Source: an uncultured Dorea sp. (lineage in GTDB: Bacteria > Bacillota > Clostridia > Lachnospirales > Lachnospiraceae). From it: a DNA stretch of 15,096 nucleotides. A program made the position numbers and the translations under genes. Numbering within the stretch: position 1 is the first letter of the stretch; each line of letters starts with the position of its first letter. Below the pieces are notes generated by a model that saw nothing but the letters and a program-made list of their open reading frames with translations, was not told the origin of the DNA and did not search any database. The stretch covers positions 1 through 15,096 of the forward strand of contig CAQNVT010000044.1 in the NCBI GenBank assembly GCA_948844705.1, given 5' to 3'. Shown in pieces: positions 1-6,961 of the stretch.

Positions 1-274
1 AGCCTTTCGCAGTTTTACCTCCCGCACACGCCACATCGTTGACACACATCGCCACGCAGTCGATGCCTATCGTGTCATGCTTATCCAGAATAAAAGCCAG
101 CTTAAGCTTGGTGCCCACGCCGTCCGTACCCGACAAAAGCTTGGGCTTTTCCATATTTTTAAAGCCCTCCATGGAAAATGCCCCGGAAAAGCCTCCAATG
201 CCGCCCAACACCTCCGGACGCAGAGTCTCCTTTACATACTTTTTCATCAGCTCCACCGACTGATAGCCCGCTTC
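1..274 (-). CDS. purM: PurM (phosphoribosylformylglycinamidine cyclo-ligase) fragment, broken at both ends
   Basis: Read on the minus strand, this part of a longer open frame matches the N-terminal part of PurM (AIR synthetase), the purine-biosynthesis enzyme that closes the imidazole ring of FGAM using ATP. Visible family landmarks are [27 protein letters not shown], the ATP-binding [14 protein letters not shown] segment and [16 protein letters not shown]. It lacks its own start codon: the frame enters from a P-type ATPase at the EAG codons (266-274). The normal PurM beginning, of roughly ten residues, is absent. After CAGG the family continues with EPLFFLDYIA or similar, but here it reads KTAKG until the window edge, so the first ~20 bases also do not look like PurM. 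I read this as a purM piece misjoined on both sides rather than a working gene. The PurM identity is secure; the structure is not. Confidence 0.85.
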
Positions 275-631
275 TATGACTACCTCGTCTCCGATCGTCA
301 CCTCTCTTGCGGGTATTTTCACGATCTGCCCTTCCCGGACTACCTTCGCATCCGGCGCCGACAGCTGCTTCAGGCTGCTCAGAGAATGCTCTGCCTTTAC
401 TGTCTGCACGGTTCCCAGAGCCGCATTAATGGTGATCACGACAAGAATAACGGCCGCACTCTCCCTGTCTCCCAGAAACCCGGACAACACCGCTGCAAAT
501 ATCAGGATTATTACAAGAAAATCCTTGAACTGCTCTAAAAAAATCCGCGGGATGCTTTTTTTCCTGCCTTCTGCCAGCTCATTAAACCCATATTTCTCCT
601 GATTCTGTTTCGCCTGTTCCTTCGTTAACAT
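266..631 (-). CDS. N-terminal fragment of a cation-transporting P-type ATPase
   Basis: The frame starts with ATG at 631-629, preceded by GAGAGGAT as ribosome binding site. It encodes about 122 residues typical of the N-terminus of a calcium- or manganese-type P2 ATPase: a cation-ATPase N-domain ([18 protein letters not shown]), then [17 protein letters not shown] leading into the first two membrane segments (about residues 40-75). The beginning of the actuator domain follows ([29 protein letters not shown]). The family would continue with D-x-x-x-A-D-G-R; instead the frame moves without a stop into PurM at 263-277. The phosphorylation motif DKTGT, the ATP site and the other membrane segments are therefore missing. 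The upstream Mn2+-type riboswitch supports metal export as the intact gene's role. In the real genome the ATPase is probably full length. Confidence 0.85.
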
Positions 632-716
632 AGCATATCCTCTCTTTCCTGCAGCAAACATCTCTTCTTTTATCATTTCCACTTATCCAAAAAAGATAAG
701 CGCATTTTCTAATAAC

Positions 717-765
717 AAAAAAAGAGACCCCTACTGCATAAATAATCTTATGCAATAAAAGTCTC
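717..765 (-). terminator. Intrinsic terminator, expression platform of the yybP-ykoY riboswitch
   Basis: On the minus strand GAGAC (765-761) can pair with GTCTC (728-724), enclosing a second stem TGCATAA/TTATGCA (about 753-733). Seven U residues follow (723-717). The GAGAC/CUUUUAU bases are shared with the 3' side of the aptamer P1 helix, so aptamer folding and terminator folding exclude each other. This is the expected layout of a switch that turns expression on when metal is bound. Confidence 0.8.
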
Positions 766-854
766 ACCATTTCATTACGATACGGATGATCGCTCATCGT
801 ATTGACGATATCGTAAACGCCGCTGAAAAACCCGCGCCAGTTACTCCCTTTTAT
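755..854 (-). ncRNA. yybP-ykoY family (Mn2+-sensing) riboswitch aptamer
   Basis: The minus strand reads ATAAAAGGGAGTAAC at its 5' side and GGTGAGACTTTTAT at its 3' side. These give a 7-bp P1 helix (ATAAAAG with CTTTTAT) and the conserved GGGAGTA loop of the yybP-ykoY class. The interior TCGTCAATACGATGAGCGATC is the expected second conserved loop and hairpin. The class is established as a Mn2+ sensor upstream of metal exporters, including P-type ATPases. Here it lies between a consensus promoter and a P-type ATPase start, with a terminator immediately downstream. Identification is by motif and context; no covariance model was run. Confidence 0.85.
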
Positions 855-863
855 TTATAGTTT

Positions 864-892
864 AATATAAGCGGAAATGTATCGGTTGTCAA
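864..892 (-). promoter_or_regulatory. Sigma-A promoter for the riboswitch-ATPase transcript
   Basis: The minus strand has TTGACA (892-887), a 17-nt spacer and TATATT (869-864), putting the predicted transcription start a few bases ahead of the riboswitch aptamer. A perfect -35 and optimal spacing make this a strong call. Confidence 0.8.
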
Positions 893-942
893 TAGTAAAA
901 TCTATTTTCCAAACCGGACGCAAAATTTTAATTGCAATATTC

Positions 943-971
943 TTGAAGTAAAAAGCTCCGTCTTGTATAAT
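943..971 (+). promoter_or_regulatory. Sigma-A promoter for the AAA-ATPase-like gene
   Basis: TTGAAG (943-948), 17-nt spacer, TATAAT (966-971), with an extended TG two bases ahead of the -10. It lies 44 bases before the start codon at 1016, and AAGGAG (1001-1006) is the ribosome binding site. The 632-1015 gap is fully accounted for by this promoter and the oppositely oriented riboswitch region. Confidence 0.8.
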
Positions 972-1015
972 TAAGAAAACCTATAATCACTCTCCATGAA
1001 AAGGAGCACGCAGCC

Positions 1016-2623
1016 ATGGGCATGTTTTTAAACAGCATTATTCCGTTTACATCATATCAGACAACCGCATCAGGAAAATACTTTGTAGATAAATCAGCTC
1101 TGCTTGGCGAGCTGATTCCTTCTCTTGGAACGGAGGAACGTTTTTTCTGCATTACAAGACCCCGCCGCTTCGGAAAAAGTGTTATGGCAAATATGGTCGG
1201 CGCATTTTTCGGGAAGGCTTTAGATGCAGAAAATATATTTGAAAAACTGATGATCTCCTCCTCAGAGCTTTACCGCAAGCATTTAAATCAGCATAATATA
1301 ATATACATTGATTTTAGCGAGACCCCCAGAGACTGTACAAACTATCAGCAATATATCGACCGCATCCAGAATGGCATCAACTCTGATTTTGCCGAGGCAT
1401 ACCCCGAATTCCCTATTAATACGGCAGATGCTGTCTGGGATATCATGACGAATATTTTTCTGAAAACAGGACATAGATTTATTTTCATTCTCGATGAATG
1501 GGATGCCGTATTTCATATGCCCTTCATCACAGAAAAAGAAAGAAGAGATTATCTGCTCTTTTTAAAATCCTTACTTAAGGGCAAAGTGTATGCCGAACTG
1601 GTGTATATGACCGGTATTCTTCCAATAGCGAAATACTCCGACGGTTCTGAATTAAACATGTTCAAAGAATATAACATGGCGACCAGAGCCAGATTCAGTG
1701 AATATTTCGGATTTACTGAAGCAGAGGTCGACATACTTTATGACATTTACATGCAGACAACAAAAAATCCCCGCATCACGCGGAAGGACCTGCGTATATG
1801 GTATGACGGATATCACACAAAAGCCGGAAGCCAAATCTACAATCCCCGTTCCATCGTATGCGCCCTGACCGATAATGAACTGGCCAATTACTGGACGAGC
1901 TCCGGCACCTATGATTCTATTTTCGGATATGTGAAGGCCAATATAGAGGATATACAGGATGATCTGGCTCTTATGTTCGCCGGCGGAGCCATTGCTTCCG
2001 ATATCCGGGAATATGCAGCGACCTCCATGCAGCTTAAAACAAAGGATGAAATATATTCTGCTATGGTTATATATGGGCTTCTTACTTTTGAAGACGGCTA
2101 TGTATCGATTCCAAACAAAGAGCTGATGGACAGCTATGCCTCTATGATAAAAAAAGAAAAATCATTGGGCTATATTTATAATCTTGCAAACGTTTCTCAG
2201 AAAATGCTTGCTGCTACTCTGAACACAGATACAAAAACAATGGTGGATATCCTCGAATTTGCACACAATACAGAATCACCTATTTTCTCTTATAACAGCG
2301 AAATTGAATTGTCTGCAATAATAAATCTGGTCTATCTGGCGGCGCGGGACAAATATCGCGTCGAGCGCGAGGATAAGGCCGGAAAAGGATATGTTGACTT
2401 TATTTTCTATCCCGAACGCAAAACTGATGACGCCATTATTCTGGAATTAAAAATAAATGATACGCCCGAAACGGCCATCCGGCAGATCAAGGAAAAAAAT
2501 TATGCTCTTCGCTTTAAAGGAAAATTAGGCGAAACGCCTAAGTATACCGGACGGATACTCGCCGTAGGTATCAGCTATGATAAACAGACAAAAGTGCACT
2601 CCTGCAAAATTGACGTGCTTTGA
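1016..2623 (+). CDS. AAA-ATPase-like / PD-(D/E)XK nuclease superfamily protein (DUF1703 type)
   Basis: The 535-residue protein has an N-terminal AAA-ATPase-like domain. Its P-loop-like segment RPRRFGKS lies at about residues 48-55 and its Walker B-like FIFILDEWD at about 155-163. The C-terminal domain carries a PD-(D/E)XK-type active site: D461 in GYVDFIFY, E477 and K479 in IILELK, with a downstream QIKEKNY at 490-496. This two-domain plan is that of a very common, often multi-copy family in gut Firmicutes and Bacteroidetes. Its role is not settled; nucleic-acid or mobile-element-related functions have been proposed. The start ATG has AAGGAG nine bases upstream and a consensus promoter. It is monocistronic and points toward the lacI gene end-on. 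All key residues appear intact. Family assignment is confident; biological role is not. Confidence 0.88.
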   Translation: MGMFLNSIIPFTSYQTTASGKYFVDKSALLGELIPSLGTEERFFCITRPRRFGKSVMANMVGAFFGKALDAENIFEKLMISSSELYRKHLNQHNIIYIDFSETPRDCTNYQQYIDRIQNGINSDFAEAYPEFPINTADAVWDIMTNIFLKTGHRFIFILDEWDAVFHMPFITEKERRDYLLFLKSLLKGKVYAELVYMTGILPIAKYSDGSELNMFKEYNMATRARFSEYFGFTEAEVDILYDIYMQTTKNPRITRKDLRIWYDGYHTKAGSQIYNPRSIVCALTDNELANYWTSSGTYDSIFGYVKANIEDIQDDLALMFAGGAIASDIREYAATSMQLKTKDEIYSAMVIYGLLTFEDGYVSIPNKELMDSYASMIKKEKSLGYIYNLANVSQKMLAATLNTDTKTMVDILEFAHNTESPIFSYNSEIELSAIINLVYLAARDKYRVEREDKAGKGYVDFIFYPERKTDDAIILELKINDTPETAIRQIKEKNYALRFKGKLGETPKYTGRILAVGISYDKQTKVHSCKIDVL

Positions 2624-2641
2624 CCTTTTTTCTATGGAAAT

Positions 2642-2679
2642 GCGGGACTGCCGCAGGAATCCTCCCGCGACAGCCCCGC
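2642..2679 (-). terminator. Strong hairpin at the 3' end of the lacI operon
   Basis: On the minus strand a 16-bp stem (2679-2664 with 2657-2642) closes a 6-nt loop. All 16 positions pair, three of them as G-U wobbles. On the plus strand those three become A-C mismatches, so the hairpin is built for the minus-strand transcript ending at 2692. The following U tract is poor (ATTTCC), so termination may be inefficient or the hairpin may mainly protect the 3' end. Confidence 0.6.
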
Positions 2680-2691
2680 CCGGCTCTCATA

Positions 2692-3720
2692 TTATATCTG
2701 CTCCGCCGAAGCGGCGCTCTCTCTTATCACAAGCTCCGGCTGGAAGGTGATACATTTTTTCGTATGTACTCCGCTGTCAACCTCCTCAAGAAGGAGCTTT
2801 ACTCCCTCAACCCCCATATCATATACCGGCTGCCTTACAGTGGTAAGCGGCACGTCCAGAATCTCGGAAAAGAAAATATCGTCATATCCGATCAGGGAGA
2901 TATCGCCCGGAACGGAATATCCCTTTTTCTTTAATCCGTTATATACGCCGTATGCCGACATATCGTTAAAGGCAAAGATCGCGCTTACATCAAGGCCCTC
3001 TCCGGAAAAATATTCGGCTGCCCGCATCCCGCTTTCCCAGTCATAATCTCCTTCGAAGATCCATTCCGGCTCGCAGGCAAGCCCATATTCCTTCAATGCC
3101 TTCTGATATCCCATATACCGTTCCTTTGAGTCCTGCAGGGCAAGCGGTCCTGTGACACAGCCGATCCGGCGATGTCCAAGGCCCAGAAGATGCTTCGCGG
3201 CAGCATACCCTCCCTGCATATGATTTACAATAACCGAACTACAGTCCGCCTCCTCCAAATACCGGTCGATCATCACAAACGGAATCTTAAGCCTTTTCAG
3301 AAGCTCAATGCTCTCTTTCGCTTTTTCCTTATCGCTGTCCCGCGACATACAGAACAGAACTCCGTCCACTCCCTTTGCCGCCAGCACTTCGATATAGGAA
3401 AGATCTCTTTCATGGACATCATTGGTATTGCACAGTATCAGGTTCCAGCCCTGCTTTCTGCAGGCATCCTCCACTCCCTTTGCAAGTGTGGAGAAAAACA
3501 CGTTGCTGACATCCGATATGATCAGTCCAATCGTCTGCGTCCTTTTCTTCACCAGCCCTACCGCGACCTGATTCGGACGGTAATCTAACTTTTTAACCGC
3601 ATCCATGATCAGATCCTTCGTATGCTGCGGAATCTTATTTGCTTTGTTATTCAGTACCAGCGAAATAGTCGTGACAGAAAAACCGGTATAACTGGCAATA
3701 TCCTTGATCGTAGTTCTCAA
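2692..3720 (-). CDS. LacI-family transcriptional regulator
   Basis: The 342-residue protein has a LacI helix-turn-helix at residues 4-23 (TIKDIASYTGFSVTTISLVL) and the hinge motif YRPNxxAxxLxxxR at 47-60. A periplasmic-binding-protein-like effector domain follows, from TIGLIISDVSNVFF through DGVLFCMSR and DVSAIFAFNDMSAYGV to TTVRQPVYDMGVEGVKLL. Translation begins at TTG (3720-3718), the only start that gives a complete family N-terminus; GTGAGG lies just upstream. It is the last gene of the catabolic/ECF operon, 54 bases after an M20 peptidase. The recognition-helix residues SVTTIS resemble those of PurR-type members that bind operators with a central CG. That fits the palindromes at 12044-12061 and 12221-12238, so I infer it represses this operon and is induced by its substrate or a breakdown product. 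The effector is not readable from sequence. Confidence 0.92.
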   Translation of the reverse strand: MRTTIKDIASYTGFSVTTISLVLNNKANKIPQHTKDLIMDAVKKLDYRPNQVAVGLVKKRTQTIGLIISDVSNVFFSTLAKGVEDACRKQGWNLILCNTNDVHERDLSYIEVLAAKGVDGVLFCMSRDSDKEKAKESIELLKRLKIPFVMIDRYLEEADCSSVIVNHMQGGYAAAKHLLGLGHRRIGCVTGPLALQDSKERYMGYQKALKEYGLACEPEWIFEGDYDWESGMRAAEYFSGEGLDVSAIFAFNDMSAYGVYNGLKKKGYSVPGDISLIGYDDIFFSEILDVPLTTVRQPVYDMGVEGVKLLLEEVDSGVHTKKCITFQPELVIRESAASAEQI

Positions 3721-3757
3721 TTTTGTATCCTCACTTCTTTTACTATCAGTATAACGT

Positions 3758-3766
3758 ATTTTACCA
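3758..3766 (-). promoter_or_regulatory. Possible extended -10 promoter / operator half-site for lacI
   Basis: In the 54-base gap before lacI the minus strand reads TGGTAAAAT, which fits an extended -10 (TGnTAAAAT). It also repeats the TGGTAAAA half-site of the operator at 12044. A TATACT hexamer follows at about 3753-3748. No good -35 is present, so this is a weak call: possibly an internal, autoregulated promoter. Confidence 0.35.
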
Positions 3767-3774
3767 TATTTAGG

Positions 3775-4905
3775 TTAAAATAATTGCAGTAAAATCCTAA
3801 TATATTCCAGATATTTCTTTATCTCCAGATATTCATTCGGTTTGTGCGCCGCCTCCGGGTTTCCCGGCCCGAAGAGAAGCACCGGAAGCTCCGGAACCTG
3901 CCGTATCAGAATAGAGGCGTCGGTAAAATAATTGATTCCTACATGCTCTCGCGAAAGCTCTCTGAACTCTAATTCCCTGTCAAGCTTTCTGACCCAGGGA
4001 TGCGTTTCTGAGATTTCAATTGCCGGCCTGTCATTCTCCGCATACGCCTCTGCCCGGAGACCTCCGTCTGTCTGTTCTTCGTATTTACATATGATATCTT
4101 CCGCAAGTCCCAGCACTGTCTGGCAGGTCATCCCTGGAATTACCCGGATATCCAGAGTAAGCTCGGCCTCATCCGGCGTCATATTCGGCGCGATTCCTCC
4201 CTTTATACCGGTAATCTGTACCGTGGATGTTCCGAGAAGCTCATGCCTGTCCTTCTCAACCGCTTCCTTCAGCTCCTGAAATATACGGATTCCGTAATGG
4301 ACGGCATTGATCCCTTCCTCCGGATATGCTCCGTGTCCGGTCTTCCCGTGAATCCGGAGCTTAAGCCATATGCAGCCCTTCTGCGCCACACCGGGCCTTA
4401 AGCCTGTCGGCTCTCCGATCATCAGAAAAGACGCATGATCCAATACGCCGCTTTCTGACAAAACGGCCGCCCCGGTTCCTCCCTTTTCTTCATCACAGGT
4501 GCCGCAGAAAACGATCGTCTGCTTTGGGACACGGTTTTTCATTTTCATATATCCCAATGCCCACGCCATAGCCGCCAGGCCGCCTTTCATATCGCTTGCG
4601 CCTCTTACATAATAGCAGCCATTCTTTTTTACCGGAACGGCCGGATCCGTCTCCCACTCCGACAGCTTACCGTAGGGAACCGTATCCAGATGGCCGTTCC
4701 AGATAATTTTTTCCTCGGTTTTTCCGGCAAGCACCGCCGCCACATTAGCGCGCTTCCCGTCTATCTCCTGCAGGACTGCCTGTACACCGCATTCCTGCAG
4801 AAAATCTCTTATAAACACCGCCACATTGCGCTCCGAATCTACTCCGTTCACACTGGCGATACTGAGAATCTCCCGCAGAAACTCTTCCTCACTATATCTC
4901 ATCAT
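3775..4905 (-). CDS. M20 family metallopeptidase (ArgE/DapE-like), 376 aa
   Basis: Cytosolic zinc-dependent amide-bond hydrolase of the M20 family. The metal and catalytic signature is complete: NGHLDTVP (H72, D74), GASDMKGG (D105), CDEEKGG (E139/E140), IGEPTG (E165) and the late AAHKPNE (H354). The dimerisation domain lies between the two halves of the catalytic domain, with GKTGHGAYPEEGINA at its start. Length is normal for ArgE/DapE-type deacylases and dipeptidases. Two ATGs occur in tandem at 4905 and 4902; AAGGTAACGAG is the ribosome binding site. It sits between the amidotransferase-like gene and lacI in a single-direction gene run. Substrates in this family range over N-acyl amino acids, N-succinyl-DAP and dipeptides, and the residues visible do not separate these. 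A role on the product of the upstream amidohydrolase is inferred from context. Confidence 0.88.
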   Translation of the reverse strand: MMRYSEEEFLREILSIASVNGVDSERNVAVFIRDFLQECGVQAVLQEIDGKRANVAAVLAGKTEEKIIWNGHLDTVPYGKLSEWETDPAVPVKKNGCYYVRGASDMKGGLAAMAWALGYMKMKNRVPKQTIVFCGTCDEEKGGTGAAVLSESGVLDHASFLMIGEPTGLRPGVAQKGCIWLKLRIHGKTGHGAYPEEGINAVHYGIRIFQELKEAVEKDRHELLGTSTVQITGIKGGIAPNMTPDEAELTLDIRVIPGMTCQTVLGLAEDIICKYEEQTDGGLRAEAYAENDRPAIEISETHPWVRKLDRELEFRELSREHVGINYFTDASILIRQVPELPVLLFGPGNPEAAHKPNEYLEIKKYLEYIRILLQLF

Positions 4906-4907
4906 AT

Positions 4908-4937
4908 CTCGTTACCTTATGTCTCATTACCTTATGT
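4908..4937. repeat. 15-bp tandem duplication at a gene junction
   Basis: Two adjacent 15-bp units (4908-4922 and 4923-4937) differ at one base. On the minus strand each contains ATAAGGTAA. One copy supplies the stop codon of the upstream amidotransferase-like gene and the other the ribosome binding site of the M20 gene, so the duplication may have set the present spacing between them. Confidence 0.7.
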
Positions 4938-5682
4938 CTCTCTGACTTGTAAGCCATCCCATAATGCCTCCGAAGACCTGCGGGTAATATTCCCACTCAC
5001 AGAACTCCGGCGGCGCCCAATGAGGCGCGCAGTCTGTAGTAAATACCGCGCTCCGGCCCTTTCCGTAGGTCCCGAATGCAATGAACGGATTGCCCTCAAC
5101 CGTCGCGGCAACCTCGGCCTCCGGCTTTGCCGTCGTTTTATTATATCCCAGCACCTCCGGCCACTCCGCCGGTATTTTGCTTAATGCCTCATGCTCCTTC
5201 ACCGTCACGGGTCTGACTCCCTCACAGTGCTCCATCCGGTCATCCACAGATAAAATTTCTACCGGAAGCACCTCCTGGACTGCCGTATCGTGCCATTTCC
5301 CTTTGGCGTCTACTCCTGAAAATGTCAGATATCCGCCGATCATCAGGAGCGCGCCTCCGTCGAGTACATAATCCCGGATCAGCTTTGCTCTGTTGGGCTT
5401 CTTCTCGCTTCTGGCAAATGTGGCCGCCGGAAGAAGCAGGGTATTGGCCCCGATATCGGACAGGATCACCGCGTTATATTTCTTCAGCTCCTCCATCGTG
5501 AACGGAAATTTTTCCGCCGCAATATGGTTCGGCATGAATTCTACCTCGTACCCGTTTTTGTTTAGCGCGTCTACAAGCCACTTTTCGCCTGTCTCATATG
5601 TAGAAGTGTAAAAGCTGTCAAAGCCCTTCACATGTGTCGTATAGCTCATCCAGGATTCCCCTGCCAATAATATTTTTTTCAT
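4927..5682 (-). CDS. Class I glutamine amidotransferase-like protein (PF07090-type, cytoplasmic)
   Basis: From ATG at 5682 the 251-residue protein begins MKKILLAGESWMSYTTHVKG and continues with YETGEKWLVDALNKNGYEV, KYNAVILSDIGANTLLLP and RDYVLDGGALLMIGGYLTFSG. This is the pattern of the putative cytoplasmic GATase1-like family (formerly DUF1355). The fold is that of flavodoxin-like amidotransferases; the canonical Cys-His-Glu triad is not obvious here. The nucleophile-elbow position reads IGGYLTF without cysteine, so glutaminase activity is doubtful. A longer frame reaching 5751 exists, but AAAGGTG lies at the right distance from the 5682 ATG, and the extra 23 residues overlap the upstream gene and look unlike the family. 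The stop of the amidohydrolase (5684) is one base away, indicating tight coupling. Function in the pathway is unknown; sugar- or ligand-binding roles are possible. Confidence 0.75.
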   Translation of the reverse strand: MKKILLAGESWMSYTTHVKGFDSFYTSTYETGEKWLVDALNKNGYEVEFMPNHIAAEKFPFTMEELKKYNAVILSDIGANTLLLPAATFARSEKKPNRAKLIRDYVLDGGALLMIGGYLTFSGVDAKGKWHDTAVQEVLPVEILSVDDRMEHCEGVRPVTVKEHEALSKIPAEWPEVLGYNKTTAKPEAEVAATVEGNPFIAFGTYGKGRSAVFTTDCAPHWAPPEFCEWEYYPQVFGGIMGWLTSQRDIR

Positions 5683-5683
5683 A

Positions 5684-6958
5684 TCAATTTTCACCTTTCT
5701 GCTCTTTTTTATAAATAGGCATATCGCCGATCCCCATATCCTTTTTAACACCGGCGCCGCTCACCCAGAAGCCTGCCTTGCCTGTACTGCGCAGATACCG
5801 GCTTTCGAAGGAGACAAGCCTTCCGTTTGTAAATACATAGGCCGCCCTCTTTACTTCGGGGCTTACGACCGTAAGATTCGCATAGGCTCCCTTGCCCGCA
5901 TGGCCGAAGCTTCTTTTCCACTCCTCATTATCGGTCCGCTCCGTAAGAAGCTCTGCCGGATTGCAGGTCATAAGCGCCACGGCGTCCATTCTCCTTAGAA
6001 CGCCCATTTCTGTCAGCTCCAGAATACAGGGAATATTATCCCTCGTGTCGCCGAACCCCTTCATAACAGACTGGTTCTGTCCGTCCGAGACAAGAATCTT
6101 CACCTTTCCGTCCTCCAGAGCCTGAAGCGCAAGCTCCCTTGCCGCAATATCCATCTTAAGCCCTTCCAGGCTTCCTCTGTTCTCCCGCAGCATCGTGGTG
6201 ACAAACTCTCCTGTAAAATTCGGATTCTCAAGAAGTCTTATGATCTCTTTCATGGCCTCCGCAGCGTCGCCGTGAGTCCCGCATCCGACGGCGTTTGCAT
6301 GTCCGAGATGCAGCCTTTTCCCTTCCGCAAGCCCGCACAGGCGCATGGTATGCTCTATATCCTGTGTGTGGGACATGAACATTAGTCCGGCCCTGTCCGT
6401 GATCTCATACAGCTGCCTGATACGGTCATCGGAGAGAAGGAAATGTCCCATATGTTCCTTGATCCCGATCACATACCGGGCGGTCCGGTTTACGATCTTA
6501 TTTCTGCTTAGTTTCTTTTCCTTTATGCTATCGGATAATGTCCCCCGGAACAGCCGTACCAGCTCATCGGTATCGAGCATTGTACCGAGGACATTTGCCG
6601 CTCCCACATACACTCCTGTGTTGATCGGAAGCCCCCGGTCCATCTCTGCCCCCAAAAGCGCCGGCGCCATAAAGGTATTGCCCGCCCCCGGCGAAAATGC
6701 GGTCGTCACTCCGTCCTCCGCCGCGCCGTAGGCCGTGTTCGTATGGATTTCAAACAGATCGCTGACATGCAGATGCATATCGATAAGCCCCGGCCAGATC
6801 TCCATCCCGGAGCAGTCTATGACCCTGTCTCCCTTTTCCGGTGTAAGGCCTGGCCCCGTCTCCGCGATTCTGTCCCCTTCGATCATAAGGTCTGTCTCAT
6901 CCATTATATGATTAGCCGGATCCACCAGGAGCCCGCCTTTTAGAATTATCCTTTCCAT
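5684..6958 (-). CDS. Dihydroorotase/hydantoinase-like amidohydrolase, 424 aa
   Basis: Metal-dependent amidohydrolase with the (beta/alpha)8 plan. The N-terminal beta-sandwich strand (IILKGGLLVDPANHIMDETDLMI) is followed by PGLIDMHLHVSD with metal ligands H62 and H64. K167 in VIGIKEHMG is at the place of the carboxylated lysine. Further candidates are H197 in MSHTQD, H217/H220 in LHLGHAN and D292 in LVSDGQNQ. The C-terminus returns to the sandwich (AYVFTNGRLVSFE). Enzymes of this group open cyclic amides (dihydroorotate, hydantoins, dihydropyrimidines) or remove N-acyl groups; the residues seen fit a binuclear site but not one substrate. No pyrimidine-biosynthesis genes are adjacent, so pyrC identity is unlikely. 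It starts three bases after the upstream M20 gene and ends one base before the amidotransferase-like gene. Confidence 0.82.
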   Translation of the reverse strand: MERIILKGGLLVDPANHIMDETDLMIEGDRIAETGPGLTPEKGDRVIDCSGMEIWPGLIDMHLHVSDLFEIHTNTAYGAAEDGVTTAFSPGAGNTFMAPALLGAEMDRGLPINTGVYVGAANVLGTMLDTDELVRLFRGTLSDSIKEKKLSRNKIVNRTARYVIGIKEHMGHFLLSDDRIRQLYEITDRAGLMFMSHTQDIEHTMRLCGLAEGKRLHLGHANAVGCGTHGDAAEAMKEIIRLLENPNFTGEFVTTMLRENRGSLEGLKMDIAARELALQALEDGKVKILVSDGQNQSVMKGFGDTRDNIPCILELTEMGVLRRMDAVALMTCNPAELLTERTDNEEWKRSFGHAGKGAYANLTVVSPEVKRAAYVFTNGRLVSFESRYLRSTGKAGFWVSGAGVKKDMGIGDMPIYKKEQKGEN

Positions 6959-6961
6959 CCT

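Noticed and set aside
582..797. 71-codon minus-strand frame across the riboswitch
   Set aside because: It is the riboswitch and terminator read as protein, with no ribosome binding site or family resemblance.
2620..2934. 104-codon plus-strand frame overlapping the ATPase-like gene's end
   Set aside because: It lies mostly antisense to lacI, with no ribosome binding site or promoter; a shadow frame.
5683..5751. Longer N-terminus for the amidotransferase-like protein
   Set aside because: The extra 23 residues overlap the amidohydrolase gene, are unlike the family, and a ribosome binding site fits the ATG at 5682.
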